NCBI RefSeq assembly: GCF_014197145.1
Contig: NZ_JACIEZ010000001.1
Location: 434,001 to 498,000, forward strand
DNA: 64,000 bases
Source of the DNA: Gellertiella hungarica
GTDB lineage: Bacteria > Pseudomonadota > Alphaproteobacteria > Rhizobiales > Rhizobiaceae
Direction of reading: 5' to 3'
Positions 18,518-27,443 of the stretch are shown one piece after another (position 1 is the stretch's first letter; every line of letters starts with the position of its first letter). The translations under genes and the position numbers were made by a program. The notes below the pieces were generated by a model that was not told where the DNA came from, made no database searches, and worked only from the letters and a program-made list of their open reading frames with translations.

Positions 18518-21500
18518 TCAAAGCGTGATGATCCGGACCTCGGGGACGACCGTCCGGGCGATCTCGCAAAGGTGCCGGTGATGGGTGAGATAGATGACCT
18601 GTCCGATCCTCGCCATCTCGCCGAACAGACGGAACACCTCTTCGGAACGAGGCTCGTCGAAGGTTTCCATGATGTCGTCGGCAATGAAGGGCACGGGCGG
18701 GCGGACGGCGGCGAATTCTTCGTAGCCGGCCACACGGAGGGCGAGATAGAGCTGGTAGCGCGTGCCGGTCGACATCGCGTCCGTCAGGCGCGATCCGCCC
18801 TCGCGGGTCAGGCCGATCAGGGTTTCGCGGTCGCGGTCGGCCCGGGCGGTAAGTCCGGTATAATCGCCGCGGGTGATCTGGCGGAAGGCTTCCGAGGCGC
18901 GGCGCATCATCGAGCTGCGGTGCTTCTCGCGGTAGAGATCGAGCGCGCTTCCGGCGGCGAGCGCACCGGTCTTGAGCTTCAGGTAGCGCCAGGCAAGATC
19001 CTCGATGGTGAGCAGGAGCGTCGCGCGCTCGGCTTCCAATGCTGCCACCGCGCCATCGCCGCCGACGGCATCCAGCCGGTTGCGGGCCAGCATCCATTCG
19101 CCATAGAGATCGCGGCTGTGCGCCGACAGCAGGTCGATCCGATCGGCAAGCTGGCGCTGTTCTCGGCGGGTGGCCTCCTCGTCGATCCCGGCAAGCGCCT
19201 CGAGGGCGGCATCGGCGGTGTTCGTGCCGAGAGCCTGAAGGAGCTGTTCTTCCAGCGATTGCAGGCGGCTTTCGAGATTGTCGCGGCCAAGCATCAGCTC
19301 GCGGCGCTGGCCGGCCTCTTCCAGATCGTCGCATCCGAAGGCTTGAAGGAGTTTCTCGCGGCTTGCGGCATGGAGCGCCTGCTCGTCGCGCAGGCGGGCG
19401 CGCTCCTCCTCGAGCTCCGCGAGGTCGCGGGCAATCCGGGCTGCCGCTTCTGCCTGACGGCGGGCCTCCGCGTGGTGGGAGAGGAGCGCCTGATCCGCCG
19501 TGGCCGTGCCTCCTTCCGGCAAGGCCATGCCTGCCAGATCGTGCAGCGCGCTGAGTTCGGACGCGAAATTCTGCTGGTCCTCCTCCATCGTCTGGATCCG
19601 CTGGCGCAGCGTGTCGCGTTCTCTCAGGCGACCCGGCAGATCGGCAAGGGCATCGATCAGCGCCCGCACCTCCTCCGGTCCGAGGCCGGGTTCGAACCAG
19701 GTGCGCTCGAGCGCTGTCGCCCAGGCCTCCGTCCAGGCGCTTGCGGCCCGCTCCGCCTCCTGATGGTCGCGCTGCCGTTCGGCAATCTCGGCGCGCAGTT
19801 CGCTCTCGCGCCGGGCCGCCTGCGTCCGTTCGGCCTCCCGCCGGCGGCTTCGTTCGATCGCGGCGCCGGCAAGGCTTCGCAGCATGGAGGGAGATGCGTC
19901 CTGCGGAACGCGTTCGCCACAGGCGGACAGCGCTTCGGCAAGTTCGCGGCAGGCGGTGGCGCGCAGGTTTCCGGTTCTTTCCAGCCTCTCGCGGGCCTCG
20001 CCGAGGGCGGCCGCGGTCATGCGGGCTTCGCTTGCCCGCTCGGCAAGGCTGGCTGCAAGTGCAAGACCCTCCGCAAGCGGCAGGTCGGTTCTGAGAAGAC
20101 CCTTCGGCGACAGGGCGGCGATCCGCTCCGAAAGCGCGGTTTCCTCGGCGTCGATGGCCGCAAGAGCCTGCTCCTCCCGAGCGAGGGCAGCCCGGTCCAG
20201 CGTCGCCGTCCTGCTGATCTCGCGCAGGCGGGCGAGATCGCCTGCCTTCTCCAGCCGCGTCTCCGAGGCGCGGTCGAAGTCCTGAAGGGCGCGCTCGAAG
20301 AGGAGGGCGCTTTCCCGGTCGAGCCTGTCCAGATGGGCCTGCCAGAGCCGGTCGCGCGCTACCCGGAGCGCCGCAGCCGTCTCGTCGTCGGCGACATGTC
20401 CCGTCGTGACGATGCTTCTCGCCTGTTCGTCCCCATCGGCGATGCGGGCCTTGAGCGAGCGGACCGCTTCCAGGTGCTGATTGCGGCGGGAAAGGAGCGC
20501 CGATGCCGCCTCGCGCCAGCTGTCGAGCTGGCGGCGGTCGGGAAAGACGGTGCCGTTGAGCGTCGTCGCATCGAGACCGAGCGGCTTCAGCGCCGCAAGG
20601 ATCTCCGAAAGCTCTCGCGCCAGGCGCTCGGCATGTCTTTCCTCGGCTTCCAGGCCTTGCTGTGTCTCCACCCGGGCGAGCGCTTCCAGCAGGCCGGAAA
20701 GATGGGGAACCAGCTCCGCACCCGGCACGGCGTCCGGCTGGCCCGCCTCGGCCTCCAGCGCTGCAAGGCTCGCGGTTGCCCGTTCCAGTTCGCGCGCGGT
20801 GCTGCGAAGGGCGGTATCGATGCCGGACTTGCGGGCGATCAGATCGCGGATGCGCCCGACGAGCGGTGCTTCGAGAATAAGGCTTGCCGGGTCCGGATGG
20901 TGCTCGTGGCCAAGGGCCCGCAAAGCCATGGAGAGGGCAGCCTCCTCCGCGACAAGCGCCTGACGGCGGCGCGGCAGATCGGTCTCTGCCGTCCGGAAGC
21001 GGGCGCGCGCCTCGTCCAGAAGCCCGATGCGCGCATCGAGCGCCAGCACCTTCTCGTCTGGTGCCAGCTGATCTCGTTCCTTCCGGAGCGCGGCGATCCG
21101 GCTTTCGATGGACGACAACGCCGTTTCCAGCCGGGTTTCGTCCTTGAGGAGAGACGGAAGACGATCGGCCACCGCCTGCGGCGGGCGCGGCAGCCCGGCG
21201 AGGGGCAGGAGCGCCTGGCGGGTCCTCGTCACGTCGCGGGCGAGCGGCAGCGCGTTGAGAAGCCGGGTGAGGGCGCTCTCGCGGCCGCGTACCTCCGTCA
21301 GTTCGTCCTCGGCCGCGCGGCAGGTGGTTTCTGCCTGTGCCGCTGCCGAGACGAGGCGGGAGAAGGCGGCGGCCTGAACATCGATTTCCGCCCGCTTCTC
21401 CCTGAGGCCATCGAGCTCCCGTTTCAGCCGGGCGAGCTCGGTCTTCTGGCCGCGATGCCGGTGGATCTGCTCCGCTTCCTGCTCCATCGCCCCGAGTGCG

Positions 21501-21985
21501 CGGCCGAGATCGGCAAGGCCGGCGCTGGCGGAGAAGAGCAGGGCACCCAGATCGCCCTCGCTCTGCAGGATCGATTTGCCGCCTTCCCGGAGAGACTGGT
21601 CGTCGAGGGAGAACATGGTGCGATAGGCATCGCGCCCGATGCCGCCCAGCGCGGGTTGCAGGAGCGCCTCGTTGACCGGCGCCGCCTGGGCGTCGATCAG
21701 CGACTGGGTGCGCTTCTTGATGCGCGCAAGCTCGTGGGCGGCACCGTCGAATTCCAGCACGCCCCCCACCTGCAGGGCACTGTAGGCATGCAGGAAATCG
21801 TAGCCGCTGCGTTCGGGAATGCCGAAGAGGAAATCGAGATAGGCGGAGAAGGCCGTGGATTTCCCGGCCTCGTTGAGGCCGTAGACGATGGTCAGATCCG
21901 GCGAGCCCGGTTTCGCCTCGCCGAAATCCAGCGAGACATCGGTGAACTTGCCGTAGCGCGTGAGATCGAGACGCCGGAGCCTCAT
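18518..21985 (-). CDS. yhaN: YhaN-type AAA/SMC-like ATPase (SbcC-related)
   Basis: 1155 residues. An N-terminal ATPase half has Walker A GLNEAGKST (residues 36-44), then about 900 residues of Ala/Glu/Arg/Leu-rich coiled coil, and a C-terminal half with STGTRYQLYLALRVA (ABC signature region) and FIADDIMETFDEPRS (Walker B and D-loop). This is the Rad50/SbcC-like architecture of YhaN, which pairs with the YhaO nuclease. The partner gene overlaps it at ATGA (21982-21985). Expected role: ATP-gated DNA-end processing or repair. The large coiled coil gives long antisense open frames that I regard as non-coding. Confidence 0.88.
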   Translation of the reverse strand: MRLRRLDLTRYGKFTDVSLDFGEAKPGSPDLTIVYGLNEAGKSTAFSAYLDFLFGIPERSGYDFLHAYSALQVGGVLEFDGAAHELARIKKRTQSLIDAQAAPVNEALLQPALGGIGRDAYRTMFSLDDQSLREGGKSILQSEGDLGALLFSASAGLADLGRALGAMEQEAEQIHRHRGQKTELARLKRELDGLREKRAEIDVQAAAFSRLVSAAAQAETTCRAAEDELTEVRGRESALTRLLNALPLARDVTRTRQALLPLAGLPRPPQAVADRLPSLLKDETRLETALSSIESRIAALRKERDQLAPDEKVLALDARIGLLDEARARFRTAETDLPRRRQALVAEEAALSMALRALGHEHHPDPASLILEAPLVGRIRDLIARKSGIDTALRSTARELERATASLAALEAEAGQPDAVPGAELVPHLSGLLEALARVETQQGLEAEERHAERLARELSEILAALKPLGLDATTLNGTVFPDRRQLDSWREAASALLSRRNQHLEAVRSLKARIADGDEQARSIVTTGHVADDETAAALRVARDRLWQAHLDRLDRESALLFERALQDFDRASETRLEKAGDLARLREISRTATLDRAALAREEQALAAIDAEETALSERIAALSPKGLLRTDLPLAEGLALAASLAERASEARMTAAALGEARERLERTGNLRATACRELAEALSACGERVPQDASPSMLRSLAGAAIERSRRREAERTQAARRESELRAEIAERQRDHQEAERAASAWTEAWATALERTWFEPGLGPEEVRALIDALADLPGRLRERDTLRQRIQTMEEDQQNFASELSALHDLAGMALPEGGTATADQALLSHHAEARRQAEAAARIARDLAELEEERARLRDEQALHAASREKLLQAFGCDDLEEAGQRRELMLGRDNLESRLQSLEEQLLQALGTNTADAALEALAGIDEEATRREQRQLADRIDLLSAHSRDLYGEWMLARNRLDAVGGDGAVAALEAERATLLLTIEDLAWRYLKLKTGALAAGSALDLYREKHRSSMMRRASEAFRQITRGDYTGLTARADRDRETLIGLTREGGSRLTDAMSTGTRYQLYLALRVAGYEEFAAVRPPVPFIADDIMETFDEPRSEEVFRLFGEMARIGQVIYLTHHRHLCEIARTVVPEVRIITL

Positions 21986-23247
21986 GCCGCCTCTCCGGCC
22001 GAAGATTTCAGCCGCGCCAGCACGTCCTCGCCGCTCTCCTCCAGCAGACGGTCGAGAAAGGCCTCGAAGGCTTCCTCCGTCTCGCCGGCAAAGCGGCGGC
22101 TTTCGGCCGGCAGATCGTCGAGCAGGTCCCGGACCATCTCGCGGATGTCATCCCGGAAGGCGGGCCGGGCGACGACCTCGTCCCGCATCAGGGCGCCGAG
22201 CTCCACCACCGGGTCCGCCCGATCGGCGGTCGCCGCATCCAGGCGCTCGACCGCAAGCTCGATGCGGTCGATCCATGTTTGGCCGAGGCCCTCGGCGCGG
22301 TGTTCCATTTCGGCCAGGAAAAGGTCCGCATCGCGTCGAAGCGCGAAGGAAAGGTCGCTTTGTCCGGTCAGTTTCAGGCGCACCACCGCGTGGCGCGAGC
22401 GGGTTGCGGCACGGGCCTCCTCCAGCCCGGATGCGACGAGGTCCGCGAGATGGCGCCAGTCGCGCGCGGCGGTGATATCGACCGTTGCGCGGCTGAATTC
22501 CGCAAGGCTCGTCAGGCGCTCCTCGACCGTCACCCGGCCATCGTCGGCAACGGTCACGAGGCTGACGGTCTTGGGGCCGGCCTCGTTGATATCGCGGCCC
22601 TGCGGCATGCCGGGCATGATGACCGTAGAGGCCCCGGCATGGGCGCGCCGCTGATGGATGTGGCCGAGACCCCAATAGGCAAAGCCCGTGCGGTTGAGAT
22701 CGGGCAGGGCGCAGGGCGCGTAGGGGTCGTGACCCGCAGCGCCGTCGAGGCTGGTGTGCATCAGGCCGATATTGACCGCACCCGCCACCGCCGGCCGGTA
22801 TTTCCCGAGCAGGCTTTCGGGCGCATGGGGCTTCGAGAAGCTGAGGCCGTGAATGGCAAGGGTGAGCCCGCCGGCGCCGATTTCCACTGCCTCCGCGCGC
22901 CCGCCGAAAACCTTCACCGATGGCGGCAGCACCAGTTCCTGGGTGATGCGGGAGAGCGCATCGTGATTGCCGCGGATCTTGAAGGTGCGGATGCCGGCCT
23001 CGTGAAGCCTGCCCATCTGCGCGGCGAGGAACCGGGCCGTCTTCATCGACGTCTGGTCGCCGTCGTAGAGATCGCCCGCGATCATCAGCGCATCCACCTG
23101 CTCCTCGAGGCAGAGATCGACGATGCCGATCAGCGCCTGCCGGGTGGCGTCGCCGATCAGCGCCGCGAGATCGGGATTGCGCAGCGACAGCGACTTCAGG
23201 GGCGAGTCGAGATGAAGGTCGGCGGTGTGGACAAATCGGAAAGCCAT
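21982..23247 (-). CDS. yhaO: YhaO-type DNA repair metallophosphoesterase (SbcD-related)
   Basis: 421 residues. The metallophosphoesterase core is complete: TADLHLDSP (Asp and His metal ligands), AGDLYDGD, RGNHDAL and GLGHIHQRR. A C-terminal helical region of about 150 residues follows, as in SbcD/Mre11 relatives. It is predicted to be the nuclease subunit working with the ATPase encoded by the overlapping downstream gene. The ATG at 23247 directly precedes the first catalytic strand (MAFRFVHTADLH), which fixes the start. Confidence 0.9.
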   Translation of the reverse strand: MAFRFVHTADLHLDSPLKSLSLRNPDLAALIGDATRQALIGIVDLCLEEQVDALMIAGDLYDGDQTSMKTARFLAAQMGRLHEAGIRTFKIRGNHDALSRITQELVLPPSVKVFGGRAEAVEIGAGGLTLAIHGLSFSKPHAPESLLGKYRPAVAGAVNIGLMHTSLDGAAGHDPYAPCALPDLNRTGFAYWGLGHIHQRRAHAGASTVIMPGMPQGRDINEAGPKTVSLVTVADDGRVTVEERLTSLAEFSRATVDITAARDWRHLADLVASGLEEARAATRSRHAVVRLKLTGQSDLSFALRRDADLFLAEMEHRAEGLGQTWIDRIELAVERLDAATADRADPVVELGALMRDEVVARPAFRDDIREMVRDLLDDLPAESRRFAGETEEAFEAFLDRLLEESGEDVLARLKSSAGEAA

Positions 23248-23380
23248 GCAACCTAGTTAAGGACATACCGGCGAGGCTGCAAGCACAAGCGCTTCTGCTC
23301 CGCCCCTCGCGATACCCGTTGACACCCGGTGCCCGGTGCGCTGAGCTTGCATCCGGAACCGAGCGAGCCAGGAGAAAGCC

Positions 23381-24418
23381 GTGACCTCACCCGACAAGCT
23401 GAAAGCCCTACGCGAGCGCTATGCCAATGCCTCCGGCGGCGACATCTTCGACCCCCATTTCAAGGACGTCGCCCAGGCCCAGTTCAAGGGCACCGACCGC
23501 CGCAAATGGCCCTTTGCCGGCATTCCGACCTTCCTCGATGCCCCGCCGCGCCCCGATGCGCAGGACCTGCCCGATTTCGGCGGCCTCGACATCGCGCTCG
23601 TCGGCGTGCCGATGGACCTTGGCGTGACCAACCGGAACGGCAGCCGCTTCGGCCCGCGGGCGGTGCGCTCCATCGAGCGCGTCGGGCCCTACGACCACGT
23701 GCTGAAGATCGCTCCCTTCTCGCGGGCGAAGATTGCCGATATCGGCGATGTACCGATGCAGAGCCGCTACGATCTGGCGGGGTGTCATGCGGATATCGAG
23801 GCGTTCTACAAGCGTCTCGTGGCAGCCGGCGTGCGTCCGCTTTCCGTCGGCGGCGATCATTCGATCAGTTCCTCCATCCTGAAGGCGGTCGGCGAAAAGC
23901 GGCCCGTCGGCATGATCCACATCGACGCCCATTGCGATACGGCCGGCCCCTACGAGGGCACCAAGTTCCAGCATGGCGGTCCCTTCCGGCTCGCCGTGCT
24001 CGACGGCGTTCTCGATCCCGAGCGCACGATCCAGATCGGCATTCGGGGCGGCGCCGAATATCTCTGGGAGTTTTCCTACGAGAGCGGCATGACGGTGGTG
24101 CATGCCGAGGAACTGCCTGGGATCGGCATTCCCGCGCTCATCGAAAGGGCGCGGGCGGTGGTGGGCGAGGGCCCGACCTATCTCTCCTTCGACATCGACA
24201 GCGTCGATCCGGGTTTCGCACCGGGCACCGGCACCCCGGAGGTGGGAGGCCTGACGCCCCGCGAAGTGCTGGAGCTGCTGCGCGGCCTCAAGGGTCTGGA
24301 TATTGTCGGCGGTGACGTGGTGGAGGTCGCGCCCCAGTACGATTCGACAACAAACACGGCCCATATCGCCGCGCAGGTGCTCTTCACCATCCTCTGCCTG
24401 ATGGTGGCTCGGGACTGA
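23381..24418 (+). CDS. Agmatinase/ureohydrolase family enzyme
   Basis: 345 residues, GTG start with AGGAGAAAG upstream. All binuclear-manganese motifs of the arginase/agmatinase fold are present: SVGGDHSIS, IHIDAHCDT, and SFDIDSVDPGFAPGTGTPE. It hydrolyses a guanidino compound to urea plus an amine; agmatine is the default assignment. The roughly 45-residue N-terminal extension and the Cys in DAHCD also occur in relatives that use other guanidino substrates (guanidinobutyrate, guanidinopropionate, guanidine), so specificity is open. A TTGACA at 23319-23324 could be part of its promoter; a strong terminator follows the stop. Stand-alone gene. Confidence 0.85.
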   Translation: MTSPDKLKALRERYANASGGDIFDPHFKDVAQAQFKGTDRRKWPFAGIPTFLDAPPRPDAQDLPDFGGLDIALVGVPMDLGVTNRNGSRFGPRAVRSIERVGPYDHVLKIAPFSRAKIADIGDVPMQSRYDLAGCHADIEAFYKRLVAAGVRPLSVGGDHSISSSILKAVGEKRPVGMIHIDAHCDTAGPYEGTKFQHGGPFRLAVLDGVLDPERTIQIGIRGGAEYLWEFSYESGMTVVHAEELPGIGIPALIERARAVVGEGPTYLSFDIDSVDPGFAPGTGTPEVGGLTPREVLELLRGLKGLDIVGGDVVEVAPQYDSTTNTAHIAAQVLFTILCLMVARD

Positions 24419-24453
24419 CACCCGAGCGGAAACCGCCCGGGACGCGCATGAGA

Positions 24454-24493
24454 AAGGCCGCCTGTCCTGCGACGGGCGGCCTTCCTTTTTTCC
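24454..24493 (+). terminator. Rho-independent terminator of the agmatinase-family gene
   Basis: Perfect 9-bp stem AAGGCCGCC (24454-24462) / GGCGGCCTT (24475-24483) with a 12-base loop, followed by CCTTTTTTCC. The T-run lies on the plus-strand side, so it ends the gene ending at 24418. Confidence 0.85.
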
Positions 24494-24525
24494 TGATGTC
24501 GTGCTGAACGGGCAGAAAACAGGAA

Positions 24526-24705
24526 TCAGCGGTTGGTTGCGGTCTTCAGCTCGGTTTCGAGATTGTTGAAGGTGCTGCCGATCTGGTTGCCGAGAAGACC
24601 GGCGCCGGCGATCAGCGCCACGGAGATCAGGGCTGCGATCAGGCCGTATTCGATGGCGGTTGCGCCGGACTCGTCTTTCAGGAAGCGAGCGAGGAACTGG
24701 TTCAT
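24526..24705 (-). CDS. Flp/Fap family type IVb pilin
   Basis: 59 residues with GGAGAGAAAA directly before the ATG at 24705. The sequence has a short leader, the prepilin-peptidase site ESG|ATAIEYGL with the glutamate at +5, and one hydrophobic helix (LIAALISVALIAGAGLLG), typical of Flp/Fap/Pil A pilins that build Tad pili for adhesion. No cpa/tad assembly genes are nearby, so this is an orphan copy. It sits about 580 bp outside the left boundary of the integrated element. An upstream in-frame ATG is possible but has no ribosome binding site. Confidence 0.88.
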   Translation of the reverse strand: MNQFLARFLKDESGATAIEYGLIAALISVALIAGAGLLGNQIGSTFNNLETELKTATNR

Positions 24706-25281
24706 TTTTCTCTCCTTTTTTCGTTGAGCATCATGCTGTGGCATGCACCGCGCATCTCCTTGCGGTTGAGCCCAATCTCGCGGTCAACCCTTGCTGATTT
24801 CTTACTCGATACAACGCAAGATTTAGCGGCGGCACGGAATGGTGAGCAGAGCCTTAATAAAGTCGGGAAAGCTGTAGCGACCGGCGTTAACGAATGCCTA
24901 GCGGATTTTCGGGAGGCAGAGAAAATAGGTATTTTCAGTCAGTTATTTAGGTCTGGTGACTCTGTGAATTCGGAAGTGGTTTATTAACACCTGTGCTTCG
25001 AGGCGTCTCCAGCGGATTTTCCAGGGCGTCATCCAACTGGCATGAAATCTACCGCTGGTTTATATTGCGGCGGCGCCCGATCGCAGGCCCGCCGATCCCG
25101 GAATCCTTACCTTTGGTTGATTCGGTCGAGCGAAACGGGCGAAAGCGCTGGTGGGGATGCAGGAGAGGGCCTCGCCCGGCCCGATCCGCCATGGGCGTGA
25201 CCGGACATGCGCACGACGGTATTCCGCAGGTGCGGGCAAACGGGTCGTTCAGTCCTTGATCGGCGGGGAGATTTGAAAAAG
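24706..25281. other. Non-coding stretch between the pilin gene and the integrated element
   Basis: About 575 bp with no convincing gene. The part from 24830 to 24990 is AT-richer than its surroundings. Short open frames here lack ribosome binding sites and family resemblance. It should hold the promoter of the pilin gene (minus strand) and, before integration, was the sequence downstream of tRNA-Arg; the TCTTTTTC next to attL (minus strand) fits a tRNA terminator. Confidence 0.5.
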
Positions 25282-25299
25282 ATGGCGCACCCGACAGGA
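25282..25299. repeat. attL core repeat
   Basis: ATGGCGCACCCGACAGGA, identical to 36457-36474. It is the remnant of the original tRNA-Arg 3' end left at the distal junction after integration. Sequence identity stops at the next base (A versus T). Confidence 0.92.
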
Positions 25300-25315
25300 A
25301 TGCAACAAGCATTCC
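25297..25315. repeat. Hairpin/inverted repeat next to attL
   Basis: GGAATGC AACAA GCATTCC, a perfect 7-bp inverted repeat that begins at the inner edge of the attL core. Its location suits a protein-binding site of the recombination complex; this role is inference. Confidence 0.45.
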
Positions 25316-25317
25316 AA

Positions 25318-25343
25318 ATCAAGGGGTTACAGCTACTAACCCC
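25318..25343. promoter_or_regulatory. Candidate integrase arm-type site, left end
   Basis: ATCAAGGGGTTA at 25318-25329 overlaps a perfect inverted repeat GGGGTTA (25323-25329) / TAACCCC (25337-25343). A near copy, ATCAAGGGTTA with CTAACCCC beside it, is found at the other end of the element (36389-36409). Matching motifs just inside both core repeats are expected of arm-type sites bound by a tyrosine integrase or excisionase. Confidence 0.5.
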
Positions 25344-25508
25344 CTCGAAACGCCTCATTGTTTCTCCATGCGTTTTCGGAATTTCTCCTAACCATGGAGA
25401 CCGTGCAGAAAAGAATAAAGCCGCCGCGACGGCAATCGCGAACGGCTTTGGTATTCATCAGCATCATCGTTATAGCGTGTCGGACTCCTCGGTTCAAGAG
25501 GTGGCCGC

Positions 25509-27443
25509 ATGAACATCGCAGAAACAGTTTGCAAAGCCTTGCGTGGCGACATGCAGGGCAAGGACGCTTGCCTTGTTCCCGGTCCCGGTCATGGCAAAGA
25601 TGATCGATCCCTCTCGGTAAAGAACGACAGTAACAATCCTGACGGGTTCGTCGTCAATTCGTTCGCAGGCGATGACGCTGCTGAGTGCCGCGACCATGTG
25701 CGCCGCGCTGCCGGTCTGCCGGAATGGAAGCCGACGCCTCGCGCCGAGCGCCCTACGGATCCGCAATTCGTCTATCGTGACCAGCATGGCCAACCCTATC
25801 TGCGCGTGACGAAGGTTCATAAGCCGACCGGCAAGAGCTTCTATCAGCACAGCTGGAACGGGCGGGAATGGATGAAGGGCGCACAGCAGGTCCGCATCCC
25901 GTATCGCCTGCCGGAAGTCATCGCGGCCGAAACCGTCTACATCTGCGAAGGTGAGAAGGATTGCGACCGGCTGGCCGACCTTGGCCTCGTGGCAACCACG
26001 GCACCGGAAGGCGCGGGAAAGTGGCGGTCGGAACTGAACCAGTGGTTCACTGGCAAGCAGGTGATCATCCTTGCCGATAACGACAAGCCAGGCCGCGAAC
26101 ATGCGGATCAAGTTGAGGGGGCCTTGCGGGGGATTGCCGCTTCCGTTCGATCGGTCCATTTCCCGATGCTTGCCGACAAGGGCGACGTGTCCGACTATCT
26201 GGACACCGGCAAGAGCAAGGCCGATCTGCTGGCACACATTGCCGGCCAGATGGTCAAGGCCGATCCGAAGCGTCCTGTCATCGGGACCGCTGCCGCGCTC
26301 AAGAAGATGACCTTCGCGCCGATCCGGTACATTGTGCCGGGGTATATCGCCGAAGGCTGCACGCTGCTGGCAGGCCGACCGAAGCTCGGCAAGTCTTGGA
26401 TGGTCATGGAGATGGCGCTTGCCGTTGCTCGTGGCGGAACCTGCCTCGGCGGTATCCAGTGTGAGCAGGGCGAGGTGTTGATGCTCGCGTTGGAAGATAA
26501 TCAGCGCCGCCTGCATTCCCGCATCAAGAAGCTGATGCCGCCGCTGGTCCCGACCGCATGGCCGGAATCGTTCCACTACTCGACTGAATGGCCACGAGCG
26601 AACGATGGCGGGCTTGCCTACATCAATGAATGGCTGGACCAGCATCAGAACGCCCGCATGATCATTGTGGACGTCCTAGCGCAGTTCCGCCCGATCCGCA
26701 GCGGCAAGGACCAGTTGTATGATGGAGACTATCGCGCAATCAAGGATCTGCAAGAGATCGCCTCCAAGCGCAACGTCGCAATCGTCATCGTGCATCACAC
26801 GCGCAAGTCCCAGTCCGAAAGCGGCGATCCCTTCGAAACGGTCTCCGGTTCGCTCGGCCTGTCTGGCGCTGCCGACACTACGCTCGTGCTCGACCGCAAC
26901 AGTAACGGCTGCACCCTGTATGGCCGTGGCCGCGATATCGAGGAAATTGAGAGCGCCGTGACATTCGACAAGACGACTGCGAAGTGGATCGTGCAGGGCA
27001 ATGTTACCGAAGTTCGCCGATCTGATGAGCGCGGTAACATCTTGGATGCGCTCCGCCATGCGGGTGAAGCCATGTCCCCGAATGATCTCGTGGTTGTTAC
27101 CGGTATGAAGAGCGGTAACATTCGGCGGCTGCTTTTGAAGATGGTCGAGGCCGGGGAAGTCCAGAAATCAGGGCGTGGCAGCTACATCCATCCCGATTTC
27201 GTTGTTACCGACGCTCACCCCCCTACCACCGGTAACAACGGTAACAAGGTAACAATGGACTATGAAGGGCAGGAAGAGACTGAGGATGATGATGGTGTTG
27301 TTACCGTTGTTACCGATGTTACCGCCCCCCTGCACCATGAGCCGGTAACAACCCCTCTCACCAATATGTATCAGCAGATGAAAGATGGTGAGGATGATGA
27401 CTTCGAGCCGCCTGCCTTCCTTCGTCGCGGAGGTGCAGCATGA
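25509..27443 (+). CDS. Primase-helicase replication protein (Toprim + RecA-like ATPase + C-terminal winged helix)
   Basis: 644 residues. Domain order: an N-terminal CHC2-primase-remnant-like region (1-135); a Toprim domain (about 142-230, with ICEGEKDCD and ILADNDKPG); a RepA/DnaB-like RecA ATPase (about 265-500, Walker A GRPKLGKS at 289-296, Walker B MIIVDVLAQF, then VHHTRKS); a C-terminal winged-helix segment (about 510-560); and a low-complexity acidic tail. It would initiate and drive replication of the excised element, like the Pri-Rep proteins of phage satellites. The last 350 bp carry 12 GTTACC/GGTAAC iterons, so the gene seems to contain its own origin. The 3' end overlaps the HNH gene (ATGA at 27440-27443). 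Confidence 0.88.
   Translation: MNIAETVCKALRGDMQGKDACLVPGPGHGKDDRSLSVKNDSNNPDGFVVNSFAGDDAAECRDHVRRAAGLPEWKPTPRAERPTDPQFVYRDQHGQPYLRVTKVHKPTGKSFYQHSWNGREWMKGAQQVRIPYRLPEVIAAETVYICEGEKDCDRLADLGLVATTAPEGAGKWRSELNQWFTGKQVIILADNDKPGREHADQVEGALRGIAASVRSVHFPMLADKGDVSDYLDTGKSKADLLAHIAGQMVKADPKRPVIGTAAALKKMTFAPIRYIVPGYIAEGCTLLAGRPKLGKSWMVMEMALAVARGGTCLGGIQCEQGEVLMLALEDNQRRLHSRIKKLMPPLVPTAWPESFHYSTEWPRANDGGLAYINEWLDQHQNARMIIVDVLAQFRPIRSGKDQLYDGDYRAIKDLQEIASKRNVAIVIVHHTRKSQSESGDPFETVSGSLGLSGAADTTLVLDRNSNGCTLYGRGRDIEEIESAVTFDKTTAKWIVQGNVTEVRRSDERGNILDALRHAGEAMSPNDLVVVTGMKSGNIRRLLLKMVEAGEVQKSGRGSYIHPDFVVTDAHPPTTGNNGNKVTMDYEGQEETEDDDGVVTVVTDVTAPLHHEPVTTPLTNMYQQMKDGEDDDFEPPAFLRRGGAA
27003..27349. repeat. 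Iteron array (12 x GTTACC/GGTAAC), candidate replication origin
   Basis: GTTACC starts at 27003, 27096, 27204, 27300, 27309 and 27318; GGTAAC starts at 27033, 27114, 27231, 27240, 27248 and 27344. A given hexamer plus its complement is expected about once per 2 kb by chance. The core is two triplets in opposite orientation, GGTAAC x3 (27231-27253) and GTTACC x3 (27300-27323), with 8-9 bp periodicity, flanking a 46-bp spacer. They lie inside the 3' end of the primase-helicase gene and force a repetitive protein tail (NNGNKVT, VVTVVTDVT). Iterons next to or within the initiator gene are characteristic of satellite and plasmid origins. Confidence 0.75.

Noticed and set aside
18413-22654. 1413-codon plus-strand open frame opposite the YhaN and YhaO genes
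   Set aside because: Long antisense frames arise opposite Ala/Glu/Leu-rich coiled coils in GC-rich genomes; the minus-strand proteins carry complete catalytic motifs.
24993-25259. 88-codon plus-strand open frame left of the element
   Set aside because: No ribosome binding site, no similarity, and composition like non-coding GC-rich sequence.
27003-27349. CRISPR-like repeat array
   Set aside because: The repeats are only 6 bp, occur in both orientations, have 2-3 bp or irregular spacing and lie inside a coding sequence; this is an iteron pattern, not CRISPR.
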